Below are positions 28,001-35,690 of a stretch of 57,970 bases of DNA, in pieces; within the stretch, counting starts at the first letter, position 1; every line of letters begins with the position of its first letter. Made by a program: the position numbers and the translations under genes. Source of the stretch: an uncultured Chitinophagales bacterium (lineage in GTDB: Bacteria > Bacteroidota > Bacteroidia > Chitinophagales > UBA2359); assembly GCA_937927195.1 (NCBI GenBank), contig CALBCY010000047.1:1-57970 (forward strand), read 5' to 3'. The notes beneath the pieces are model-generated. The model had not been told where the DNA came from and ran no database searches. It was given only the letters and a program-made list of their open reading frames with translations.

Positions 28001-30805
28001 AACAATCCACCTGTAAATGAATATAATGGTGAAATATTAGACAATACAGATGCAAATAATTGTGCGGCAACAGCCTATTCATTTTATGCTTATGGCCAAT
28101 GCGATACAGATTTGGATGGAACGGGAGATGAATGGATATTGGTTGCAGAACATCAAGTAATGGTTTATCCTGAAATACAAACTCCGACCATAAGTGGTCA
28201 ATGCCTTTACACCATTACACCAGCTTGTCCCGGTGATGTTATAGATGTCCCAGATACATTTACATTGACACCAGGTGCAGCAGCGGGAACCCAGGATGTA
28301 ATCGTTTCAAATCCAGATAATCCTTGCGCTGATGAATTGTTTGCAGTTGCATACGATGCTTGTCCGAATGCTTCTTGTTTGACAAGTGATTTTGATTTTG
28401 GAAATGTTTTTACAATCTCTTTGTGCAACGATGATATTCCAACTTTACCTGCATTGGGAATTGATTACAATATAGACGATCCTCAAAGTACTGCTGTTAA
28501 TTTGGACGTGGTTTGGTTTGAGGACGACGATCCACTTACTTCAACGGTCTTTGTTCCTGGCCCAATTGCTCACTCAGAAGTTGATAATTGCAATCCTGAT
28601 GCAGCGAACACTATTTACGCTTATTTAGAGTGTGACAACAATGGTGATGGTGTTGCAGATGATTGGATCAAGGTAGCTGAATACACTTATCAGGTTTATC
28701 CTGAAATACAGGAGCCAACTATTGTTGGACCATCCATAGATGCTGACGGAAATTGTACTTTTACAATAACTCCAGCCTGTCCAAATGATGAAATTTCAGG
28801 TAACGATGAAGTAGTCAGTCCGCCAGACACGCCATTAGGAAACGTGGCTGTTAATGTTACAGTAAATTCTGCGGGTTTTTATCCTTGCAGTATAGGCGAC
28901 TTTACATTGAATTATGCGGCTTGTCCAAACTTAAACTGTCCAAACTTGGCGACGGTTCCGCCGTCTTCAGATTTGTGCAATGGAAGTGATGTTTTGGATT
29001 TAACATCTTTAGAAGGTACGGGTATTGAAGCCGGTGTTTGGTCCATTAGTGATGCTCCTGTGGGAAGTACAGCGACCTTAACTGGAACAGTATTCGATGC
29101 TACAGGCATTGAACCTGGAGTTTATGAATTTACTTATACGCCTGATGTAGTGCCTCCCGCATCTTGCGATCAAGTGGCTATACAAACAGTAACAGTTAAT
29201 GAAATGCCAACAGCAGATGCCTCAAATGATGGTCCTGTTTGTGAGGGGGACAATGTAAGCTTGTCAGCAATGACAGTTGTTGGAGCCAGTTATGAATGGG
29301 CTGGTCCAGGTTTTACTTCAATGGATCAAAATCCTGAAATTACGGCCATTGGTACTACTGGTTTTGGAATTTACACTTTGACTGTTACTTTAAACGGTTG
29401 TGTTGCAACGGCTACTACTGAAGTTGAAGCTTCCGTTTCGGGTTGTACTGATCCAATTGCTACCAACTATGACGCTACTGCAATTTGTGATGATGGTTCT
29501 TGTAGTTTTACCGATGGATGTACCGATCCAATTGCATGTAATTACAATGTTAATGCAACCGTTGATGATGGTTCTTGTGATTATGGTGTTGCGACATGTC
29601 CAGACCCTTGTGATGCAGCAATGGGTTGTGTAGACGGAACAGCTTGTAACTTTGATGCTGCAGCGACTTGTGATGATGGCTCGTGTATTTATGGAATAGT
29701 AACTTGCCCAGATCCATGCAATGACATTGTTGGATGTACAGATGCTACAGCTTGTAATTATGATCCAGCAGCGACTTGTGATGATGGTACTTGTAGTGCA
29801 ATTGCAGTAGTTGATGCTGGTTCTGCTGATCCAGGTTGTCCAGAAGAAGAAATCTTCCTGTTGGCAACGGCTGATGCTTATACGACTTCGACCTGGAGTG
29901 GAGGAAATGGATACTTTGTTGATGTGAATGTATTGGAGACTAGCTATTTCCCAGCAGATGGAGAAATTGGTCAGGTTGTGTTGACTTTAACGGTAACTGG
30001 TGATTGTGGCTCTGCAAGTGACAACGTAATGGTCACAATTGGTGATGAAGATCCAAATCTTAATTTGGATGATTATGACGTAAATATTTGTGAAGGTGAA
30101 AATCAAATCTCGATAGATTGGTCAGCAACCAGCTTTATGGGAGTTGCAACTTCTGTTGGATTGGTCAATGAACTTGATCAAACTTGGGATTTACCAGTTC
30201 AAAATTATGTGACTGGAACTTATGAGGATTATTTGACCGTTACTACTGTATGTGGTGATTTAATTTCAGATACTTTGACAATAAATGTACTGCCATTTGA
30301 TACATTGGATGCTGGTGAAGATCAGTCCATTATTTCGGGTGAAAATGTCATCCTAAATGTTGCAGCAGATTTCAATATTCAATCGTTCAACTGGTCTCCA
30401 GATGCTTCGTTGGATTGCGATGATTGCCCCAACCCGGTGGCTAACCCAACTGAAACGACCACTTATATAGTGAGCAGCAATACTTTGTGTCCAGGTGTCG
30501 ATTCTGTTACTGTTAATGTTGAACCAGTAGGAGGAATATTTATTCCAAATGCCTTTTCACCAAACAATGATGGTATTCAGGATGTTTACAGAGTTTTGGG
30601 AAGTGGATTTGAATTGTTGTCCTTTAAAGTATTCAATCGATACGGACAGCTCATGTTTGAAACCAATGATGTAAATGATGGTTGGGATGGTATTTACAAA
30701 ACGGAATACCAAGAAATGGGTGTTTACTCTTACTTCGTTGAATACATTCCAAATACTGAACTTGTAACAAAAAAACTAGCGGGTAATGTTACTTTGGTGA
30801 GATAG
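22040..30805 (+). CDS. Giant secreted multi-module protein with type B T9SS signal (CHU_C)
   Basis: 2921 residues; start chosen at the ATG giving a signal peptide (MKQIALILLGFFIAIPAFSQ). Order: CUB-like fold (21-134), PKD (about 137-232), P-domain-like (about 272-424; LNISHTWFGDIGVYLICPDG), a GDKVFENIFVG module shared with the upstream paralogue, a divergent copy of the main module (about 720-920), seven tandem ~174-residue Cys-rich modules starting at residues 1068, 1242, 1417, 1592, 1763, 1938 and 2113, an Ig-like/PKD-like stretch, four short Cys repeats of the form GCTDPxAxNY...DDGSC (about 2468-2587), and a gliding-motility-associated C-terminal domain (about 2833-2921; IFIPNAFSPNNDGIQDVY). 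The last is a type B T9SS signal, which exports or attaches the protein to the surface. No enzyme domain is visible; a filamentous adhesin role is inferred. Confidence 0.92.
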   Translation: MKQIALILLGFFIAIPAFSQCSDFEGIEFSYCYGDFENTVIGTFCPDDPASQSVMMSLTDGYMDTNDFLNIFDGENTAAPQIGSITGESTQNIFVSANASGCLTIQVVSDFIFSCTSPIPGQIWPEIAFEVECVCAPPTSAFSVALEQLCSDEALNGAAFEMTLDASASSALGGQTIVDYNWDFGDATSITSATPNITHDYSDPGGYIVSLTVTDENGCESEIVQAFVEVSGQPEVLIVAPTAICPDEDFNATGSVNNEYQWSPLPETVSSGNVNDVINGQGPNAAVSTIFVDAPEGLLITDVSQLVVSLNISHTWFGDIGVYLICPDGTEIALHGLIPWAGFNFDLTGCCYNFTMAAGETWQQAANGLGGNNLPTGDYRPSVNFSQLIGCPIGGNWTLVVDESHPADDGVLHEWSIDFGADGVPIIANDFTVPINFDATAVWSGTGMNSDGSATAPSTPGDYTYTVNYIDDYGCEYKETFEIEVLPANDVACVVPCQDPVFIASDTTICDGGTVSLPDGSTEMPLGDKVFENIFVGTDAAGCEVYETVTVTVVFFPDVMVETVSLCEDEADFDLASADATPIGGTWYVGTDNTGTELTGANLMQTGLSSGDQFYYEVDGGSGCTAGAVLNVFTVAAPILDVMVEACNGDMDYDISVLTGQDGATYTITFDDPAVGPFEVDGDSLYVFTIPNGTYTVSSNESGTTNPDCPAVSAEFSGPACSCPTVDSLFVESVPFCESGMLNDLSSYEDMSALSDMVNITGFAWYSDAALTIETADFSVVGSGGDCAPDTVTVYAGALCSSQPEPLAVGILHLVAYPDLSSTNVTVILEGECGPTITVFDCDGVDGIVLENDLDFNGSVPDYSMVDGMSQVTFTFEQTYISDALPGSPCSVYELSVDYLCFTCPSMLMLSADAESVCSGTDVQLIANVTGEGATDYAWTGPDGWMTDEKNPLVNVTNDGCEPLVYSFNLVATCEGDGTEVGDETINITVYPTNLENFVTASGDGTCTTEIEIDADCNGTLTADVLTQTANPGDGTGDHVYNLTYDDEGLNCSPTEITIEYNCPALTCFGSDFDFANTASESICGAFMPLALPVEGVGFVIDDPSTLVGSIDWYFDDNNPPTMAYNGTGIVHSGADDCAPDNVSLYAFAECDSNADGIGDSWIMVAQHNVVVYPDYQMPTISGQCTYTVTPICPDDVVDNPSFTFSPNTPAGTVDVTVSNINNPCSDEIFTLNYQECPSANCFSSDFDFTSPIMESVCTNSVPTSLPEEGSDFNIVDPTTLVGGIAWYFDSSTPPAQLYDGSALVHSGADNCAADNVTLYAFAECDTDADGVGNEWILVAEHTVLIYPEMQTPSISGQCDYTITPACPGDVFDIDANFMLPPGSAAGVVDGIVSNPNNPCADLNFSLNYQECPSADCFSSDFNYNNLMIERVCTGGSPANLPVEGIDFTLTNPMTFLDATLWYFDNNNPPTMPYDGSAFNHSGADNCAFEPITLYGFGQCDTDSDGLVNDWILVAQHEIAVYPQLQTPTVSGQCDIVITPACPASDVLDNYGFSLSVGDPAGTVDVMVSDPINPCATQTFTLNYNECPAADCFEINFTTGGSTAICNNTIPSLPVEGVDFAIDDPTTLLGTIDWYFTNTDPPTMPYDGSAIVHSDPTSCDPETYNLFALGQCDNDLDGVGDSWIQIVAFDVVVYPEFQEPTISGQCNIVITPACPDDVLDNTGFTLSPGDLAGSVDVVVSSAINPCSSVLFPLNYNECPALACLSSDFDFNNTATEILCTGTAPLLPEAGTDFTITDTDNTLVGAVTWYFDNSAMPVNSYDGSNLQHSGASNCDAEQISLFAYGQCDSDLNGTVDEWILLAQHDVTLYPEIQNPVISGQCTYTITVACPDDVLDVPDTFTLDPSSPAGTIDVVVSNVNNACQDLMVQLSYVECPSAACFDSDFNFAAVQTESICNQSAPTDFPIENTDFTIIDPTTLVGNVTWYYDNNNPPVNEYNGEILDNTDANNCAATAYSFYAYGQCDTDLDGTGDEWILVAEHQVMVYPEIQTPTISGQCLYTITPACPGDVIDVPDTFTLTPGAAAGTQDVIVSNPDNPCADELFAVAYDACPNASCLTSDFDFGNVFTISLCNDDIPTLPALGIDYNIDDPQSTAVNLDVVWFEDDDPLTSTVFVPGPIAHSEVDNCNPDAANTIYAYLECDNNGDGVADDWIKVAEYTYQVYPEIQEPTIVGPSIDADGNCTFTITPACPNDEISGNDEVVSPPDTPLGNVAVNVTVNSAGFYPCSIGDFTLNYAACPNLNCPNLATVPPSSDLCNGSDVLDLTSLEGTGIEAGVWSISDAPVGSTATLTGTVFDATGIEPGVYEFTYTPDVVPPASCDQVAIQTVTVNEMPTADASNDGPVCEGDNVSLSAMTVVGASYEWAGPGFTSMDQNPEITAIGTTGFGIYTLTVTLNGCVATATTEVEASVSGCTDPIATNYDATAICDDGSCSFTDGCTDPIACNYNVNATVDDGSCDYGVATCPDPCDAAMGCVDGTACNFDAAATCDDGSCIYGIVTCPDPCNDIVGCTDATACNYDPAATCDDGTCSAIAVVDAGSADPGCPEEEIFLLATADAYTTSTWSGGNGYFVDVNVLETSYFPADGEIGQVVLTLTVTGDCGSASDNVMVTIGDEDPNLNLDDYDVNICEGENQISIDWSATSFMGVATSVGLVNELDQTWDLPVQNYVTGTYEDYLTVTTVCGDLISDTLTINVLPFDTLDAGEDQSIISGENVILNVAADFNIQSFNWSPDASLDCDDCPNPVANPTETTTYIVSSNTLCPGVDSVTVNVEPVGGIFIPNAFSPNNDGIQDVYRVLGSGFELLSFKVFNRYGQLMFETNDVNDGWDGIYKTEYQEMGVYSYFVEYIPNTELVTKKLAGNVTLVR
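25241..28935 (+). repeat. Seven tandem ~174-codon Cys-rich modules
   Basis: Units begin at 25241, 25763, 26288, 26813, 27326, 27851 and 28376, a period of 513-525 bp. Each starts with CxSxxFxF or a variant and holds eight well-placed cysteines, the words WYFDNNxPP, HSGADNC, a DxDxDG loop before W, VYPExQxPTISGQC, TPACP and LNYxECP. Units 4 and 7 are the most diverged. DNA identity between units is only moderate, so the array is old. Confidence 0.93.
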
Positions 30806-30922
30806 GAAGAGAGAAGAGAACCAAGATCGATCGCTGGCTAAAAGCTAATAATCTGGTTTCTTAAAAAGAACATTTTAGTCTTTGTACTTAATGCTTTCTT
30901 TCTGCTCAAAAGATACCACTGA

Positions 30923-32155
30923 ATGAAATTTTTCGACATTCTATCGATGGCCATGCGCTCTATTAGGGGCAACCTGTTAAGGTCAATTTTGACCTTGAGC
31001 ATCATTGCTATTGGAATAACTGCCTTGGTTGGAATTCTTACAGCAGTTGATGGAATTAAAGCGGGGATTACCAATACATTCCAAGGTTTAGGAGCCAATA
31101 CTTTCAAGATTCAAAAAATGGGTTCTGGTGTAATGGGTGGTCATGGACGAAGACCTGTAGAGTACGACGCTCTAGACTTCGACGCAGCAATGGAATTTAA
31201 AGAACGTTATAAATATCCTGCTAAAATGTCGCTTACAGCCAATGCTCGATTTATGGCTACGGTGAAATATGAGGAAGTCAAAACAGATCCCAATGTTTTT
31301 GTGAGTGCGATTGATGAAGGCTATTTGACCCTTGGTACAGCTGAATTGGGTTATGGTAGAAATTTCACAGAACCAGAAGTTCACTCTGGAACCAATGTTT
31401 GCATCTTGGGCCATTCTCTGGCAAAGAAATTATTTAAAAAGTCGGAAAAGGCGATTGATGAAACAGTCAATGTAGAAAACAAGAAGTATCGAGTTGTAGG
31501 AGTGCTTGCCAGTCAAGGGGCTTCAGGCGTATTTGACAGTGGGAATATGGTTTTTGTTTCTGTTGTCAATGCCAGGTTAAGGTTTCCAAATGGAAATACT
31601 TCTTACACCATAAATGTGGCAGTTGATTCTGGTTACGATATTGATGCAGCAACCTCAGAAGCTACTGGCTTAATGCGAAGCATCCGCAAATTGCCTTTGG
31701 GGGAAGAAGAAGATTTCATGATCAGCAAAAGTGATAAGCTCTCTTCTATTTTTATTGATCAAATTTCTTATCTCGCAACTGCGGCTTATATAATTGCCGC
31801 CATAACGCTTTTTGGGGCAGCAATAGGATTGATGAACATAATGTTGGTGGCAGTGGCTGAGCGAACAAGAGAGGTGGGAATAAGCAAAGCACTGGGTGCA
31901 AAGAATGGAACGATATTGAGACAGTTTTTAAGTGAAGCCATATTGATTTGTCAAATTGGTGGATTGGTCGGGATTGTATTTGGGATCATTATAGGCAACC
32001 TTGTTTCGATGTTGCTGAAAGGTCCATTCATCATCCCTTGGTTGTGGATATTGGTTGGCATCAGTTTTTGTTTTGTTGTAGGAATTGGTGCTGGTATTTA
32101 TCCGGCGATCAAAGCTTCTCGCTTGGACCCAATTGAATCCTTGCGGTATGAATGA
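30923..32155 (+). CDS. ABC transporter permease, MacB/FtsX type
   Basis: 410 residues: an N-terminal helix (about 20-42), a periplasmic MacB_PCD-like domain (about 45-275), and three C-terminal helices forming an FtsX domain (about 285-400) with the usual EAILICQIGGLVGIVFGI and PAIKASRLDPIESLRYE ending. Such permeases work with a LolD/MacB-type ATPase in mechanotransmission, lipoprotein release or peptide/antibiotic export. No ATPase gene is adjacent, so it is an orphan permease here. It starts 117 bp after the giant secreted protein, in the same direction, without a clear terminator between. Confidence 0.93.
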   Translation: MKFFDILSMAMRSIRGNLLRSILTLSIIAIGITALVGILTAVDGIKAGITNTFQGLGANTFKIQKMGSGVMGGHGRRPVEYDALDFDAAMEFKERYKYPAKMSLTANARFMATVKYEEVKTDPNVFVSAIDEGYLTLGTAELGYGRNFTEPEVHSGTNVCILGHSLAKKLFKKSEKAIDETVNVENKKYRVVGVLASQGASGVFDSGNMVFVSVVNARLRFPNGNTSYTINVAVDSGYDIDAATSEATGLMRSIRKLPLGEEEDFMISKSDKLSSIFIDQISYLATAAYIIAAITLFGAAIGLMNIMLVAVAERTREVGISKALGAKNGTILRQFLSEAILICQIGGLVGIVFGIIIGNLVSMLLKGPFIIPWLWILVGISFCFVVGIGAGIYPAIKASRLDPIESLRYE

Positions 32156-32223
32156 AATGTCAGTGCAAAGCGTACAAAAAAGAGTACAAAGTATCAAGTA
32201 CAAGTTAAAATGCTGGACTTGTC

Positions 32224-32586
32224 TCACATCAACTTACTCACCAAAAAAATCATTCCAACACAAAGAAAAACACTGAGTAAAACATAAAGCAATGCCAATC
32301 CCAATTGTTGGTTTTGAATAAGTTTAAAAGTTTCTAAACTGAAAGTAGAAAAAGTACTAAAGCCACCGCAAAAGCCAGTGGCTGCGAAGAGTTTCCATTC
32401 GTTGGGAGCATCGGCAAATTTCACGATAAACAAACCAGTTAACAAGCCCAAGACAGCTGAACTGCAAAGGTTGGCAATTAAGGTGTGAATCGGAAATTGA
32501 TCAAAGTAAGGAATGGATATTTTGGAAATCAAGAAACGGCAAATGCTACCCAATCCTCCTCCAAGAAAAACGGCAAGGTATTGCAT
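32224..32586 (-). CDS. crcB: Fluoride channel CrcB/FluC
   Basis: 120 residues with four helices. Family marks: GGGLGSICRF at the N-terminus, the conserved Asn in HTLIANLCSS, and the phenylalanine-box helix break GFCGGFSTFSTFSLE. It forms dual-topology dimers that export fluoride. It lies 38 bp downstream of the WecA-like gene on the same strand, leaving no room for its own fluoride riboswitch. Confidence 0.96.
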   Translation of the reverse strand: MQYLAVFLGGGLGSICRFLISKISIPYFDQFPIHTLIANLCSSAVLGLLTGLFIVKFADAPNEWKLFAATGFCGGFSTFSTFSLETFKLIQNQQLGLALLYVLLSVFLCVGMIFLVSKLM

Positions 32587-32624
32587 GGCTTATTTGATTA
32601 CTCAATAAATTTTATGAGAAAATA

Positions 32625-33821
32625 TTAAAGAAGTGTTTTGTCTTTAATTCTAGTTCTGCTGATGCTTCGAACAGGCTGAAGAGCAGGCATTTTCTTGATT
32701 TTATTATCTTTTACTTTTACAGCTTCTTTGGCAAGGTTCCTTTTGTTGTTGATATTGTATATCAACTGAATACTGCAAAATAGTATAGTGAAATATAGAA
32801 AAGCAAGGACCGAGCAGAAAATGGCATATTCAGTAATGTAGTTGAAAATCCACACTCCAAAAAGAATAGAAACGGTGGAAATCAAAGCAAAAGTTTGAGC
32901 AACTTGCTTGTCTTTTAATCCCCATACTGCCAAATTGTGAGTGGTGTGATCTCTTCCTCCAACAAATGGAGATTGACCTCTGGAAATTCTGCGAATACTA
33001 ACAGTAACACTATCGATAATCGGTAAAACGAAAACTACTAGTGGCAATGCAAATTGACTCCAACGCATCATCTGGCTTTCGTTTGGTACCTGATAAACAT
33101 TCCAAAGAAACAACATCGAGATCCCGGCTAAAAAGGCTCCAACGAACTGGCTACCCGTATCGCCCATATAAACCTTGGCAGGATTCCAATTGAATTTCAT
33201 GAAACCAATAATGGCACCTAAGACACCCAACATCAATATTAAGTAAGGTGCAGAGAAAGAACCGCTGACGAACATGACAGCTATTGAAGCCACAATTATA
33301 GCGATAGAAGTGATTCCACTTATTCCATCCATATTGTCAAGCATATTTATTGAATTCATTACACCAACCACCCATAAAAGGGACATGACATAATTGATTT
33401 CAGTTAAACTGCTGATTTCAATAAAGATACCTGAAAAGTAGAGAATGTTGGCGCAGAAAAGCTGGCCAAGAAATTTGACCATGGGATTGATGTTTTTAAC
33501 ATCATCGGCAAGGCCAATTAAGAATGCAAGGCTAACGGATGTGAAGAAGCCCAGAAAGGCAGGATTTGAAAACAAAGCATCTTGACCACCTACAAAACAA
33601 GCAGCTACAAAACTCATTACAAATAGAATGAAAAATGAAATACCACCAACAGCAGGTTTCGTTTGAGATGTCCAACGAACCAAGTCGGTTGTGTTCAAAT
33701 CTCTCACTCCTAGGCTGACAGACCTGTTCAGCAACCAGCGATTAATGAAAATAGCAAATGCCGAAGCTGCAAGCAGCATCAAGATGTAAATGTAGTATTG
33801 GCTAGATAGTAGCTCAGTCAA
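32625..33821 (-). CDS. Undecaprenyl-phosphate sugar-1-phosphate transferase (WecA/MraY family)
   Basis: 398 residues with about ten or eleven helices. It transfers a sugar-1-phosphate (GlcNAc-1-P in WecA) to undecaprenyl phosphate and so starts a polysaccharide repeat unit. Motifs: KPAVGGISFF (55-64), LADDVKN (DD at 106-107), NMLDNMDG (159-166), the magnesium-site MGDTGS (219-224), and a His motif HTTHN near 290. The C-terminal tail is basic (TRIKDKTLL). It may supply the initiating step for the Wzx/Wzy cluster at 10849-15718, which has no initiating transferase of its own. crcB follows and a GT4 transferase precedes it on the same strand. Confidence 0.92.
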   Translation of the reverse strand: MTELLSSQYYIYILMLLAASAFAIFINRWLLNRSVSLGVRDLNTTDLVRWTSQTKPAVGGISFFILFVMSFVAACFVGGQDALFSNPAFLGFFTSVSLAFLIGLADDVKNINPMVKFLGQLFCANILYFSGIFIEISSLTEINYVMSLLWVVGVMNSINMLDNMDGISGITSIAIIVASIAVMFVSGSFSAPYLILMLGVLGAIIGFMKFNWNPAKVYMGDTGSQFVGAFLAGISMLFLWNVYQVPNESQMMRWSQFALPLVVFVLPIIDSVTVSIRRISRGQSPFVGGRDHTTHNLAVWGLKDKQVAQTFALISTVSILFGVWIFNYITEYAIFCSVLAFLYFTILFCSIQLIYNINNKRNLAKEAVKVKDNKIKKMPALQPVRSISRTRIKDKTLL

Positions 33822-33878
33822 AGCAGTTTTGTTTTATCCTGAAAATCTTTCTACTTCAAAAATAGAGAAAAACTATTG

Positions 33879-35066
33879 TTATTTTGACTTCTGATTATCT
33901 AAAAGGCTTAAATAAAGCTTTTTATGCAAAGAAATCATGTTTTTAAGGCCAAATTTATCTATAGTTTGATCCTTTTTAGATGTTTGACTTCTGATTTTGT
34001 AGTCGTATTTAGCCATCAAATCCATTGTTTTTCGTGTAAAATCGTCTGAATCATCGCTTTCGACCAGCGGAAAGTCTGTTCCTAGGACATCTTTTACACC
34101 ACCAACATCTGTGCTAATGACTGGACAAGAGGCTGCAAGTGCTTCAATTAGACTGACTGGCGTGCCTTCGTTTAATGAGGTCAAACACACAATGTCAAGC
34201 CCAGCGTATACTTCGTCAACATTTTTCAACCAAGAGGTGAAGATTAACTGAGCATTGTCATCTGCTTTGTTGTTGAAATTGATTCCCAAGGCCTTTGCCT
34301 TGCTTTCAAGATCGGCTCTTAGCTCTCCATCTCCAATTATGAAAGCCTTAAACTTTTTTGTTTTTTGTTTGGTTAAATTTCCGATAACCCTGAGAAATAA
34401 GTCATGGTTTTTTATTGGAACGAGTCTTCCTACAATTCCGATTGCAATTTCATTCTCTTGAAGACCCCATTCCTGCCTGAAAAATTTTCTTTTTTCATCC
34501 GTGTTTTGATCGAATGATTCCAAGTTGTAACCCAATGGAATCATGGCTATTTTGCTGGGATCACATATTTTATAAGTTGTTCCAATGTCCTTTTTTTGCA
34601 ATTCACTAATGGTGATGATGGCGGAGGATTTAGAAGCAAAGTATCTTTCTGCTTGAATAAAAAAATTGGTCTTTAGTGGAGAAAAATACGAATGAAAAAC
34701 ATGGCCATGAAAAGTGTGAATGATGACTGGAACCTTTGCTGAATGAGCGGCCAAGCGCCCTAATCCACCAGCCTTGGCAGCGTGCGTATGAACGATGTCA
34801 GGTTGGTACTCTTTGATGTAGTCTTTGATGAAATGATAGGCTTTCCAATCTTTCGATGGGCTGATCGCCCTTTGCATGCTAGGGATGTAAGTCGGTTTTA
34901 TGCCAGAGTCCTCCAATAGATATTCTGCATTTCCTTCCGAGGGATCAATTTGACCTGCCAATAGGCGTATTTCAAAATCATCCTTTAAGTAGCGCAGTAA
35001 ATTGGCCACATGGGAGACCATTCCACCAATATTTAATCGATTAATAATTATGAGCACTTTCGGCAT
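33879..35066 (-). CDS. GT4-type glycosyltransferase
   Basis: 395 residues from the ATG at 35066, where the Rossmann start MPKVLIIINRLNIGGMVSHV sits; the open frame runs upstream to 35147 but that extension is not typical of the family and would enter the blaI promoter region. GT-B features: GRLVPIKNHDLFLR, and the donor-site E-x7-E in LTSLNEGTPVSLIEALAASCPV. The N-terminal region has VHTHAAKAGGLGRLAAHSAKV, a pattern common in lipid-linked sugar transferases. Next to the WecA-like transferase, it probably acts second in building a lipid-linked glycan. Confidence 0.92.
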   Translation of the reverse strand: MPKVLIIINRLNIGGMVSHVANLLRYLKDDFEIRLLAGQIDPSEGNAEYLLEDSGIKPTYIPSMQRAISPSKDWKAYHFIKDYIKEYQPDIVHTHAAKAGGLGRLAAHSAKVPVIIHTFHGHVFHSYFSPLKTNFFIQAERYFASKSSAIITISELQKKDIGTTYKICDPSKIAMIPLGYNLESFDQNTDEKRKFFRQEWGLQENEIAIGIVGRLVPIKNHDLFLRVIGNLTKQKTKKFKAFIIGDGELRADLESKAKALGINFNNKADDNAQLIFTSWLKNVDEVYAGLDIVCLTSLNEGTPVSLIEALAASCPVISTDVGGVKDVLGTDFPLVESDDSDDFTRKTMDLMAKYDYKIRSQTSKKDQTIDKFGLKNMISLHKKLYLSLLDNQKSK

Positions 35067-35159
35067 GGGCGCAAATTTAGGTAAATCATTTTTATTAGAG
35101 GCTGCTGAAGGTTCACAGCATTGGGAATTCGCTCTTGTATAGAACAATATTTATTTGAA

Positions 35160-35203
35160 TTTGCATCTTTCCGTTATATAACGTATATTTACGTTGAACA
35201 ACG
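35160..35203 (+). promoter_or_regulatory. Predicted promoter and double operator of the blaI-like gene
   Basis: A TTTG (-33) at 35160-35163 is followed after 20 bp by the -7 box TATATTTA (35184-35191, one mismatch to TAnnTTTG). The -7 box is flanked exactly by two dyads of the same form: CGTT-ATAT-AACG (35172-35183) and CGTT-GAAC-AACG (35192-35203). The two centres are 20 bp apart, about two helical turns. The site lies 47 bp before the ATG of the BlaI-type repressor, so autorepression by two dimers is the natural reading. Confidence 0.65.
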
Positions 35204-35250
35204 GATTGTTCCATTGATTTTTAGGTTTTATTGATACCATTTAGCGAATT

Positions 35251-35622
35251 ATGAAAGAATTAACGAAGGTAGAAGAGCAGGTCATGCAAATAATATGGAA
35301 GAAAGGCCGCGGATTGGTAAGAGACTTTATGGAGTTATTGCCCGAGCCGCATCCTCCTTATAGCACCATTTCGTCTGTGGTCAGAATCTTGGAAAAGAAA
35401 GGTTTCGTTGCACACAAAGCCTATGGCAAGACTCATGAATATTTTCCGGTTATTTTAAAAGACGATTATAAAAAATTCATGATTGATAATTTATTGTCGA
35501 AATATTTTTCAGGTTCCATGGGCAGTCTGCTTTCTTTTTTCACCAAAGAAAATGACTTGGACTTGACTGAAATTAATGAGATAATTGCATCCAATAAAAA
35601 GGCGGATGATCAAGATAATTAA
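35251..35622 (+). CDS. BlaI/MecI/CopY family transcriptional repressor
   Basis: 123 residues. Winged-helix DNA-binding domain at about 1-75 with the family start LTKVEEQVMQIIW and the recognition-helix region YSTISSVVRILEKKGFV; the rest is the dimerisation domain with an acidic tail. Such repressors are inactivated when a partner M56 protease cuts them or triggers their cleavage. The M56 gene follows 69 bp downstream. No beta-lactamase is nearby, so the regulated genes are likely something else, at least its own operon. Confidence 0.95.
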   Translation: MKELTKVEEQVMQIIWKKGRGLVRDFMELLPEPHPPYSTISSVVRILEKKGFVAHKAYGKTHEYFPVILKDDYKKFMIDNLLSKYFSGSMGSLLSFFTKENDLDLTEINEIIASNKKADDQDN

Positions 35623-35690
35623 GCAATAGGTAATGCTTGAATAAATAGTTCGAATGATTTAGTTTTTGGTTTGTTCTAAATAAAATTACT

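Noticed and set aside
32587..32624. Fluoride riboswitch for crcB
   Set aside because: Only 38 bp separate crcB from the upstream gene, too short for the riboswitch.
35067..35147. N-terminal extension of the GT4 glycosyltransferase
   Set aside because: The 27 extra residues do not resemble the family, and the ATG at 35066 begins exactly at the Rossmann strand.
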